Shown piece after piece: positions 1-6,699 of a stretch of 6,734 bases of DNA; position 1 is the stretch's first letter; the number at the start of each line of letters is the position of its first letter. The notes under the pieces were generated by a model. It searched no databases and was not told the origin of the DNA. It saw only the letters and a program-made list of their open reading frames with translations. The stretch is from contig JAJDZO010000136.1 in the NCBI GenBank assembly GCA_022824605.1, positions 1 through 6,734 of the forward strand. Reading direction: 5' to 3'. The stretch comes from Acidimicrobiia bacterium (GTDB lineage: Bacteria; Actinomycetota; Acidimicrobiia; Acidimicrobiales; Aldehydirespiratoraceae). Both the position numbers and the translations under genes were made by a program.

Positions 1-431
<431 letters not shown>

Positions 432-435
432 CGCG

Positions 436-1386
436 CTACCGCCCGACGCCGTGACGGGCGGCTGCCTCGGCGACCGCGTCGCCGATCAGCACCAGATCCA
501 ACATTTGAGCCAGCGCGCCCTCGCCGACCGCCTCAACCTCATGAACGGTGGAGTCCGCCGCGCTGAGCAGATCAATGCGGGCGGTCAGTCCAGGCGGCTC
601 GAAGTCGTGGCGCAACACGATGGTGGCCACACCCGCCGGGACGTAACGAGCGAGCGTGTTCCACGATCCGGCCTCGGCCTCGTCCGCGGGGAGGTTGCGC
701 CGCACCGACGGAACCCGTGCGACCCTGTCCAGTCGATTCACCCAGCGGCGGGCCGCGTGCTTTCCCACACCCCCGGCGCCGCACACAACCACCATGTGGT
801 CACGCACCGCCTCGGCCAAAGCCTCCACCGGCGCAGGATCGGCATCGAAACTCCGGTGGCGGGCTTCGATCTGGGCCGCACTGTCGGAGATGAGGCTGTT
901 CATGCCCCCCAGCACCCCGACCCGCTCGAGCAGCACCAGCACCGGCACCATCACCACGCCGAGACCGGCGGCCGGACCGGCGAAAGGGTCGACCCGCGCT
1001 ATCGGCACACCCCAGCGGTTGCACAGCGAGGTCAGCTCTCCTCCGGAGGTGACCGCCACCATCCGGGCGCCGCTAGTGGCCGCAACCCGGGCGGCCGCCA
1101 CCGTCGGCTGATCGTCGCCGGACTGCGAGACCGCCACCACCAGCGACGACTCCGACAGCCACGACGGGCTGATGGCGCCGGTGGCCAGAACCGGCACCGA
1201 GCCCTGAAGGTGCGCCACCGACTCCACCACGTCGCCGGCCACCCCTCCCCCGCCGGCGCCCACGATCACCACTTCGGATATCTCTCCGGGGGCGGGAAGG
1301 CCTTCCACGACCGCCGCCGCCACCGCAGCATCGCGCACCTGGTCGGGCAGATGCCGCAACGCCTCGAACAGATCGTCTCCGGACAT
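436..1386 (-). CDS. SIS-domain protein, TobH / phosphoglucose-phosphomannose isomerase-like, probably catalytically divergent
   Basis: A 316-residue cytoplasmic protein with two sugar-isomerase (SIS) subdomains. The first contains VVIVGAGGGGVAGD (39-52), VAVSQSGDDQPT (84-95) and AVTSGGELTSL (111-121), matching the phosphosugar-binding loops of bifunctional phosphoglucose/phosphomannose isomerases. The second contains VVVCGAGGVGKHAARRW (199-215). The overall length fits that family. Several catalytic signatures known from it are not recognisable: the 'PRAALG' arginine region reads PAAGLG (138-143), the 'PELNHNE' region reads PADEAEAGSWN (233-243), and the C-terminal 'YLAL..GVDP' segment is replaced by a short unrelated tail. 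Isomerase activity is therefore uncertain; it may be a phosphosugar sensor or partner. It starts with ATG 15 nt after the Trm112-like gene and has no strong Shine-Dalgarno. Actinobacteria commonly keep a TobH-type protein beside manB and ahcY, which agrees with this setting. Confidence 0.87.
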   Translation of the reverse strand: MSGDDLFEALRHLPDQVRDAAVAAAVVEGLPAPGEISEVVIVGAGGGGVAGDVVESVAHLQGSVPVLATGAISPSWLSESSLVVAVSQSGDDQPTVAAARVAATSGARMVAVTSGGELTSLCNRWGVPIARVDPFAGPAAGLGVVMVPVLVLLERVGVLGGMNSLISDSAAQIEARHRSFDADPAPVEALAEAVRDHMVVVCGAGGVGKHAARRWVNRLDRVARVPSVRRNLPADEAEAGSWNTLARYVPAGVATIVLRHDFEPPGLTARIDLLSAADSTVHEVEAVGEGALAQMLDLVLIGDAVAEAAARHGVGR

Positions 1387-1401
1387 GACTTGCAGCGCCG
1401 C

Positions 1402-1674
1402 TCAGCCTGCGCCGTCTCCGGCGGCGCGGCTGTCGTCGCCGGGCTTGAACGTTGGTTCGATCCCGTCAGCCTCGACTTTGGCCATCAGACGCTGGTGCTC
1501 GGTGTCGTCGACGGAGGCGGCCTCCTCGATCAGCATCACCGGGATCCCGTCGTCCACCCGGTAACGCATCCGCGTGCGTGGGTTGTAGAGGCTCTCCTCG
1601 TCGGCGAAATACAACAGCGGCCCCTTGTCGCTGGGACAGGCCAGAATCTCCAGCAGCCGATCATCGAGTGTCAC
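1402..1674 (-). CDS. Trm112-family small protein lacking most zinc ligands
   Basis: A 90-residue protein. Trm112-family members are small zinc-ribbon proteins; the archaeal and eukaryotic ones activate methyltransferases, while the bacterial role is poorly defined. The family core is clear: LLEILACPSDKGPLLYF (7-23), a spacer, RYRVDDGIPVMLIEEA (37-52), then a charged variable tail (53-90). Canonical members have a CPxC pair and at least one later cysteine. Here only Cys13 remains: the second position is Asp16 and the later cysteine position falls near Asn31, so metal binding is doubtful. Related actinobacterial proteins often show a similar CPxDK form (from memory, not searched). The start is GTG at 1674 because a GGAGGA lies 9 nt upstream and family homology begins just after it; an upstream in-frame start near 1710 would add 12 residues without support. 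It lies between manB and the SIS gene. Confidence 0.86.
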   Translation of the reverse strand: MTLDDRLLEILACPSDKGPLLYFADEESLYNPRTRMRYRVDDGIPVMLIEEAASVDDTEHQRLMAKVEADGIEPTFKPGDDSRAAGDGAG

Positions 1675-1683
1675 GCAGCCATC

Positions 1684-1689
1684 TCCTCC
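1684..1689 (-). promoter_or_regulatory. Ribosome binding site of the Trm112-like gene
   Basis: On the minus strand this reads GGAGGA, 9 nt before the GTG at 1674. It is the strongest Shine-Dalgarno in the window and settles the start against the longer open frame. An ATG lying between the two (ATG GCT GCG TGA) is in another frame and terminates at once. Confidence 0.75.
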
Positions 1690-1713
1690 AGGGTGTGCGG
1701 GCCGTGCCAAAGG

Positions 1714-3063
1714 TTACGGAGCAAACAGGGCCAGTACCTCAGCCACTCGGGCTTCGATGTTGGCTGGGTCGCCGGACTCCAGGTTCAGCCGCAGCAGCGG
1801 TTCGGTGTTCGACGGCCTGACGTTGAACCACCAGTCGCCGCAGTCGACGCTCAGCCCGTCGAGCCGATCCTGTTCGCATTCTGCGAACGCGGCCGCCACC
1901 GCTTCGATCGCGCCGCGCGGGTCCGGCACCTCGGTGTTGATCTCTCCCGAAGCCGCGTAGCGGTCCAACGGCGCGGCCAGGTCGCTGAGGTTGCCGTCGT
2001 GACGGCTGAGCGCCTCCAGCATGACCATCACCGCGATCATGGCGCTGTCGGCGCCGTAGTTGTCGCGGAAGTAGTAGTGGCCGGAGTGCTCGCCCCCGAA
2101 CAGTGCCGAGGTTGAGGCCATCGCCTGCTTCATGAACGAGTGCCCCACTCGGGTGGTGACCGTTCGACCTCCGAGCTCGGCCACCACCTCGTCGAGCGCT
2201 CGCGAGCAGATCACGTTGCGCACGACGGTGGCGGCGGGCTCACGCCGGAGCATGACCGCCGCGATGATCGACGCGGTGAGCGAGCCCGACAGAGGCCGAG
2301 CCGTCTCGTCCACGGCGAACACCCGGTCGGCGTCGCCGTCGAAGGCCAGGCCGGCGTCGGCCTGCACGGCGGTGACCCTTGCCTGAACGTCTCGCAGGTT
2401 CTCGGGTTTGAGGGGATCGGCGGGATGGTTGGGGAATGTGCCGTCGAGCTCGGAATGGAGGTAGTCGACACGCAACGGCAGCGACTCGAACACCGCGGCC
2501 GCTACGAGCCCGCCCATGCCGTTGGCCGTGTCGACCGCCAGCCGCAAAGGCTGCAGCGCATCCACGTCCACGAACGACAGCACATGCTCGACATAGCGAT
2601 CCAGCAGATCCCGACGGGCCACCGTGCCCGCAACGTCGGCTCGGCGCGGCCCCGCAAGGGCGCGCGCCTTGATGTGCTCGAGTCCTGTGCCGGTTCCGAT
2701 CGGCGACGCGGCCGGGCCGCAGAGCTTGATGCCGTTGTAACCGACCGGATTGTGCGAAGCGGTGAACATCGCTCCGGGCACGTCGAACAGGCCGGACGCG
2801 AAATACACCATCTCGGTGGCGCACAGGCCGATGTCCACCACATCGACGCCGGTGGCGGTGGCGCCCCCGCAGAAGGCTGCTTGGAGGTCCTCGCCGTCGG
2901 GACGCATGTCACGGCCGACCACGATGCGGGTGGCGCCCTGGTCGCGCCCGTGCGCGCCGAAGGCCGCACCGATGGCGAAGCACGCCTCCGCATCGATCTC
3001 GGATCCCACGATCCCGCGGATGTCGTAGGCCTTGAAGATGGCGTCGAGATCAGCCACGGCCAC
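1714..3063 (-). CDS. manB: Phosphomannomutase/phosphoglucomutase (alpha-D-phosphohexomutase family)
   Basis: A 449-residue cytoplasmic enzyme that interconverts mannose-6-phosphate and mannose-1-phosphate, and often the glucose equivalents, through a phosphoserine, feeding GDP-mannose or NDP-glucose synthesis. All four signature loops of the superfamily are intact: KAYDIRGIVG near the N-terminus (11-20), the active-site loop TASHNP with Ser103 (101-106), the metal-binding loop DGDADR (242-247), the sugar-specificity loop GEHSGH (324-329) and the phosphate-binding loop RPSNTEP (416-422). Length is normal for PMM/PGM enzymes. The start is GTG at 3063, preceded at 8 nt by AAGGGG; this overlaps the end of the glycosyltransferase gene by 14 nt. 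A second GTG at 3057 would shorten it by two residues. Mannose versus glucose preference cannot be read from sequence alone. The TAA stop is followed by a 39-nt gap to the Trm112-like gene. Confidence 0.95.
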   Translation of the reverse strand: MAVADLDAIFKAYDIRGIVGSEIDAEACFAIGAAFGAHGRDQGATRIVVGRDMRPDGEDLQAAFCGGATATGVDVVDIGLCATEMVYFASGLFDVPGAMFTASHNPVGYNGIKLCGPAASPIGTGTGLEHIKARALAGPRRADVAGTVARRDLLDRYVEHVLSFVDVDALQPLRLAVDTANGMGGLVAAAVFESLPLRVDYLHSELDGTFPNHPADPLKPENLRDVQARVTAVQADAGLAFDGDADRVFAVDETARPLSGSLTASIIAAVMLRREPAATVVRNVICSRALDEVVAELGGRTVTTRVGHSFMKQAMASTSALFGGEHSGHYYFRDNYGADSAMIAVMVMLEALSRHDGNLSDLAAPLDRYAASGEINTEVPDPRGAIEAVAAAFAECEQDRLDGLSVDCGDWWFNVRPSNTEPLLRLNLESGDPANIEARVAEVLALFAP

Positions 3064-3805
3064 CCGGAACGCCCCTTCGGCGGCTCTTGTCGGCCGGGTA
3101 GCGGCCCAGCAGTGCTCGGACCCGGATGCGGCACATGTCGAGCACCAGCTCCCAGCCGTCGCTCACGACCCGCACCGACGACTCGTCGCTGTTGAACACC
3201 CTCACCGGCACCTGGCGCACCTCCATGCCGAGCCGGTCGGCCAAGAAGAGCACCTCGATGTCGAAGGAGAATCGGTCCATCACCGACGCCTCCAGCAGCG
3301 CGGCCACCGCCGGACGCGAGAACGCCTTCAAGCCGCACTGGGTGTCACGGCCCCGTCCGAGCATCAGCACGGCGCGCAGCACGCCGACGGCCACGCTTCC
3401 GGCTCTTCTCAGCCCCGTCGGGGCGGTCACCGCCACCGAGTCGGGATGGTGGCGGTCGCCCACGACCACATCGGATCCAGCCTCGACTTCCTCGAGCAGG
3501 TCGATGAGCTGAGCCGGCGCATAGGCGAGATCGGCATCGGTGAAGGCCACCACCTCGCCCGAAGTGGCCCGCATCCCGGCCCTGACCGCCTCTCCCTTGC
3601 CTCGGTTGGTGCCGAGCTCCACCACGAGGTCGGCCCCCGCAGCCCGAGCCGCGGCGGCGGTGCCGTCACCGGATCCGTCGTCTACCACCACGATCTCGAC
3701 CCCGCCGGAGGCGTCGACGGAGGCGAGCGCGTCCCGCAGCGTGGCGACGGTGTGGCCGATGCGGTCCGCCTCACGGTACGCGGGCACGATCACCGACAAC
3801 CTCAC
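3050..3805 (-). CDS. Family-2 glycosyltransferase, polyprenyl-phosphate hexose synthase (ALG5-like)
   Basis: A 251-residue GT-A fold enzyme expected to move a hexose from an NDP-sugar to polyprenyl phosphate at the inner face of the membrane. Visible motifs in order: SVIVPAYREADRI (4-16), the nucleotide-binding VDDGSGDGT (41-49), NRGKGEAVRAGM (67-78), the metal-binding DAD in FTDADLAY (88-95), DTQCGLKAF (154-162), and FSFDIEVLFLADRLG (179-193) followed by VPVRVF. DTQCG.K.F plus F(D)xE is typical of dolichyl-phosphate beta-glucosyltransferase (ALG5) rather than DPM1, so glucose is the better guess, though mannose is possible. There is no C-terminal transmembrane domain; the basic tail (RYPADKSRRR) may help membrane association. 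The open frame extends upstream to 3928, but homology starts at GTG 3805, which forms a GTGA overlap with the membrane protein stop and has GGGAGG 10 nt upstream. The pair is thus translationally coupled. Confidence 0.92.
   Translation of the reverse strand: MRLSVIVPAYREADRIGHTVATLRDALASVDASGGVEIVVVDDGSGDGTAAAARAAGADLVVELGTNRGKGEAVRAGMRATSGEVVAFTDADLAYAPAQLIDLLEEVEAGSDVVVGDRHHPDSVAVTAPTGLRRAGSVAVGVLRAVLMLGRGRDTQCGLKAFSRPAVAALLEASVMDRFSFDIEVLFLADRLGMEVRQVPVRVFNSDESSVRVVSDGWELVLDMCRIRVRALLGRYPADKSRRRGVPGGRG
3072..3077 (-). promoter_or_regulatory. Probable ribosome binding site of the phosphohexomutase gene
   Basis: Minus-strand AAGGGG, 8 nt upstream of GTG 3063 and inside the 3' end of the glycosyltransferase gene. 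It favours GTG 3063 over GTG 3057. Confidence 0.5.
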
Positions 3806-6699
3806 CGAACCGTCGCCTCCCTCGACATCTCGGCATGCACGGTTCCAGAGTCGGAGCTTCGCGCCGCGAGCAAGCCGAGCCACACGACGGCTGCCAGCCC
3901 GATCACCGTGATCGCCATCGAGATCCACTCGACCGGGCTTCGGCCGTAGGTGAGGCGGACCTCGGTGTCGGTGGGCACCACAATCATGAAATTGGGGCTC
4001 ACCCGATATGGCCCGTCGGCGCCGTCGACCGACCAGTTCGGAAAGTACGACGTCTTCACCAGCACCGGTGATCCCACCCGGTCCACCGTGAACGAGATCT
4101 CGTGGTCGTCACGCACCAGACCGCTTACCCGGGCCGGTGCGATTCTGTCAACCGGAGCCGACTCAGGCAAGGCATCGGACAGTCGACGCATAACCTCCCG
4201 GCGTTCCAGGTCATCACCGGATGCCCCGCCGCCGTCGGCGCCGCGGACATCGGGCAGTGTCATGCGAGGCCAGTCGGCAGGTCCCTCGGCCGCAAGCACC
4301 GGTCGTTCGCCTCGGGTCACGTTGAATGCGCCCACCGACGCCTCGAGCCAGTCGTCGCTGGAGGCGCCGAGGTTCTCCACCACCACCGGCAGCATCGACA
4401 GTCCGGTCACCGGCTCGCTGCCCGACACCTCGAACACCACCCACGGGCCCAGCGTCGTCGAAGCGATCTCGGTGAGCCCGGGCGCCGCCCGGGCGCCGCG
4501 CACGGCGTCGTCGGAGAACGCCATGTAGTAGCGCACCCCCATCAGCGCCATGTGCTCGGCACCAGCCGCGACATCGAGTCCCGAGTAGGGCAGGTCGCGC
4601 TGGGCCCGCGACGGGGCCGACGACAGCTCCGACTGCATCAGGAAATGATACGGGACGGTGGCCGAGGCCTCGAAATAGAGGCCCTCCATGGAGGCGATGC
4701 ACCGATCCGTCCAGTACGGCAGCAACATGGGCGCCATCGGCGTTCCGTACGACCCGAGCCGGCCCGCCTCGTATTCCCAGAGAGCGGGACCGCAGCCGTA
4801 GCTCTCGCCGATCAGTTCCATTGTGTCGATGAGATTCCAGTACTCGGAGCTGCCCCCGCCGTCCGCGGTGGCGACCCGGCCTTCGTAGCCCTCGAAGTTG
4901 TACTCGACCCAGTACGAGCCGAGGTTGGAGTCGCTCGAAGTGAACGGACCCCACCGGTACGCACCGTCATCGCCGAGTTGACCGCCCGGAAGCGACCGCA
5001 GCGGCAGCCCCACCATCACCATCACCGCCACCACGATCAGCGCCACCGCACCGCCGGCCCCAACCGGGCCCACGAGGCGTCGTCGGTGGCTCGCCTCCTC
5101 GGCTGCGGCGCGCTGTGCATCGTTGTCGGGCTGCGCATCCTCTGCGCCCTGCGCATCGTTGTCGGGCTGTGCATCCTCTGCACCCTGCGGATCGTCGTCA
5201 GGCTGCACATCGTCTGCGCCCTGCGCATCGTCGTCGTGTGCATGTTGTGCAAGCCGTGCCGCCTGGCGTCGGACGATGGCCTCGCGGCCCGTGCGGATCG
5301 CTTCACCGACACCGAGCGCGGCGGTCAAATACACGGTCAGGTAGTAGAAGGGCAGGATCCGTACGTTCCACAGACGCCCCTCGGGCAGGATCACGAAACC
5401 GGCCGCAACCATGGCCGCCGTCAACGCCAGCGCCATGCCGAGCGGCGACCGCCGGATCACCAGCAGCACGACTGCGGCTGCGGCCACCACAATGAACACC
5501 TGCAGCGGCGGATCGTTGGTGAGGAAGCTGTAGTCGAACTCGCTTCGCGACCACAGCGCAGAGACGTACCGGCGCTCCTTGCCCCAGCCCATGTCGTTGA
5601 GCAGGCCCCGATTCCACCAGAACGGCAGCACCCACCAGGCGCTGAGCGCCGCCGCGAGCGCTCCGGTCGAAAGCGTCCAGGTGAGCCGGCTGCGCCACTG
5701 ATGGGCCCGCCACGGCAGCACAACCATCAGCGCAGCCAACGCGGCCAACGCGAAGAAGGCCGAGAACAGGTGCATCAGCCCGGTGAGGGCCAGCAGAGCA
5801 CCGGCCAGCACCCGATGGCGCCCCGACGGCATGCCTCGTGCCGCCACCCCGATGAACACCACCGCGCCGGCCAGGCCCAGCGAGTAGGCGAACTCGCCCG
5901 CCATGGTCGACATGAGGTTGCCGCCGTAGATGTTGAACGAACGGTCGAACAGGAACAGCAGCGTGGCCGCGGCAGCCAATGCCTGCCCCTCCGCAGCGAC
6001 TCCCCCAAGACGCGCCATCGCCCACACCGCCACCGGCAAGGCCACCACCCCGGCGATGGTCACCAGCTTCATCGCCACCCCGTAGGGCATAGGAACCACC
6101 AGCAGCGCCAGAACAGGCGCGGCGGTGGTCGCTGCGGCCCGCCAGCGGGGTCGCGCCCGTAGCCCGTACCAGGTGCAGGCCGCGGCTGCGGCGGGCAGCA
6201 GCACGCCGGCCAGAGCACGGTCGGTCACCGGGTCGTCGATGAGCAGCTTGGCCGCACCAAAGACCCCGGCCGCCGCCAGCGCGGCCGCCCAGCACTGCTC
6301 GGCAGGGCGGTCGGTCCGACGCATGACGGCCAGCACGATCACGCCGGCCGAGAGGGCCACCGCCGCATACGCGAAGACCGCGGTCTGGAGATCGAGGCCC
6401 ACGTTGACCATCACCACGAACAGCGACGGAACCACCATGTAGAAGGTGAAGGCGGGAAAGCCGGCGTACCAGTCGTGGGTCCACCCCGTCAGCCGCAGCT
6501 CGCCGAGCAGGACGTCGCGCAGGTAGGCGGGCGCCCACACATGGGCTCCGAGGTCGCCTCCGGTGGGCGTGGTGTCGGTGAACCACAGCCAGGGCCGCAG
6601 ATTGGCGACCACGAACGCGACTACCGCCACGACCACCACGAGCACGGCCACATCGGGGACGACCCCCCGACGGCGACCGCTCAACACGAACAAGAGCAT
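3802..6699 (-). CDS. Large polytopic membrane protein, PTPS-related / GT-C-like glycosyltransferase
   Basis: A 965-residue integral membrane protein, recognised as the '6-pyruvoyl-tetrahydropterin synthase-related' membrane family; despite that name it resembles GT-C glycosyltransferases using polyprenyl-linked sugars. Segment 1 (about 15-34) is followed by an external loop with TPTGGDLGAHVW (44-55) and THDWYAGFPAFTFYMVVP (74-91), the most characteristic part; Asp49 is a candidate catalytic acid by GT-C analogy. About a dozen further hydrophobic segments run to roughly 466. A charged cytoplasmic loop (467-547) carries the acidic tandem repeat, then come a segment at 548-566, an external domain (567-925) with TSYFPNWSVDG (883-893) as in YfhO-like proteins, and a final segment at 926-947. 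ATG 6699 is the first possible start in the window but lacks a Shine-Dalgarno, and the frame is open to the right edge, so the true start could lie outside. The protein's acceptor is unknown. The GT2 gene overlaps its stop by 4 nt. Confidence 0.85.
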   Translation of the reverse strand: MLLFVLSGRRRGVVPDVAVLVVVVAVVAFVVANLRPWLWFTDTTPTGGDLGAHVWAPAYLRDVLLGELRLTGWTHDWYAGFPAFTFYMVVPSLFVVMVNVGLDLQTAVFAYAAVALSAGVIVLAVMRRTDRPAEQCWAAALAAAGVFGAAKLLIDDPVTDRALAGVLLPAAAAACTWYGLRARPRWRAAATTAAPVLALLVVPMPYGVAMKLVTIAGVVALPVAVWAMARLGGVAAEGQALAAAATLLFLFDRSFNIYGGNLMSTMAGEFAYSLGLAGAVVFIGVAARGMPSGRHRVLAGALLALTGLMHLFSAFFALAALAALMVVLPWRAHQWRSRLTWTLSTGALAAALSAWWVLPFWWNRGLLNDMGWGKERRYVSALWSRSEFDYSFLTNDPPLQVFIVVAAAAVVLLVIRRSPLGMALALTAAMVAAGFVILPEGRLWNVRILPFYYLTVYLTAALGVGEAIRTGREAIVRRQAARLAQHAHDDDAQGADDVQPDDDPQGAEDAQPDNDAQGAEDAQPDNDAQRAAAEEASHRRRLVGPVGAGGAVALIVVAVMVMVGLPLRSLPGGQLGDDGAYRWGPFTSSDSNLGSYWVEYNFEGYEGRVATADGGGSSEYWNLIDTMELIGESYGCGPALWEYEAGRLGSYGTPMAPMLLPYWTDRCIASMEGLYFEASATVPYHFLMQSELSSAPSRAQRDLPYSGLDVAAGAEHMALMGVRYYMAFSDDAVRGARAAPGLTEIASTTLGPWVVFEVSGSEPVTGLSMLPVVVENLGASSDDWLEASVGAFNVTRGERPVLAAEGPADWPRMTLPDVRGADGGGASGDDLERREVMRRLSDALPESAPVDRIAPARVSGLVRDDHEISFTVDRVGSPVLVKTSYFPNWSVDGADGPYRVSPNFMIVVPTDTEVRLTYGRSPVEWISMAITVIGLAAVVWLGLLAARSSDSGTVHAEMSREATVR
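3816..3821 (-). promoter_or_regulatory. Ribosome binding site of the GT2 gene
   Basis: Minus-strand GGGAGG (within GAGGGAGG, 3816-3823) lies 10 nt before GTG 3805, inside the last codons of the membrane-protein gene. It supports the short start and a re-initiation mode of translation at the GTGA overlap. Confidence 0.65.
4476..4497. repeat. Perfect 11-bp tandem duplication inside the membrane-protein gene
   Basis: GCCCGGGCGCC occurs twice head to tail (4476-4486 and 4487-4497), each copy containing the palindrome GCCCGGGC. It encodes part of RGARAAPG (about residues 734-741) in the external domain. Since 11 is not a multiple of three, loss or gain of a copy would shift the frame. Confidence 0.8.
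5116..5223 (-). repeat. Three 36-bp in-frame tandem repeats encoding an acidic 12-residue unit
   Basis: Residues 493-528 of the membrane protein are three consecutive units, QGADDVQPDDDP, QGAEDAQPDNDA and QGAEDAQPDNDA. At DNA level the units are 36 bp and nearly identical, with mostly single-base differences. A decayed fourth half-unit (HDDDA) precedes them, and QRAAAEEA follows. The period is a multiple of three, so copy number can change without breaking the frame. The loop is cytoplasmic by the positive-inside pattern: RTGREAIVRRQAAR before it and SHRRR after it. It probably arose by slippage or unequal exchange. Confidence 0.93.

Noticed and set aside
1675..1713. Possible internal terminator or promoter in the 39-nt gap before the Trm112-like gene
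   Set aside because: No stem-loop with a T tract is visible, and the gap is mostly accounted for by the ribosome binding site region.
451..2115. 554-residue open frame on the plus strand, opposite the SIS, Trm112-like and mutase genes
   Set aside because: It is antisense to three well-supported genes, is rich in Arg, His and Gln with no recognisable domain, and is the usual shadow frame of high-GC coding sequence.
2140..3195. 351-residue open frame on the plus strand
   Set aside because: It is antisense to the intact mutase, which has all catalytic loops; low-complexity Arg/Gly/His composition and no domain.
3806..3928. N-terminal extension of the GT2 gene back to 3928
   Set aside because: The extra 41 residues have no family similarity, overlap the upstream gene deeply, and the GTG at 3805 has a good Shine-Dalgarno with homology starting right there.
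5113..5223. Regularly spaced 36-bp repeat resembling a CRISPR at first sight
   Set aside because: The units are directly contiguous with no spacers, stay in frame within one gene, and have no cas genes nearby; it is a coding tandem repeat.
4102..6162. 686-residue open frame on the plus strand, including a cysteine- and leucine-rich repeated stretch and a histidine run
   Set aside because: It lies opposite the membrane protein. The apparent repeat is the antisense reading of the 36-bp units, and the histidine run is the reverse of GTGATG repeats coding for a Val/Met transmembrane segment.
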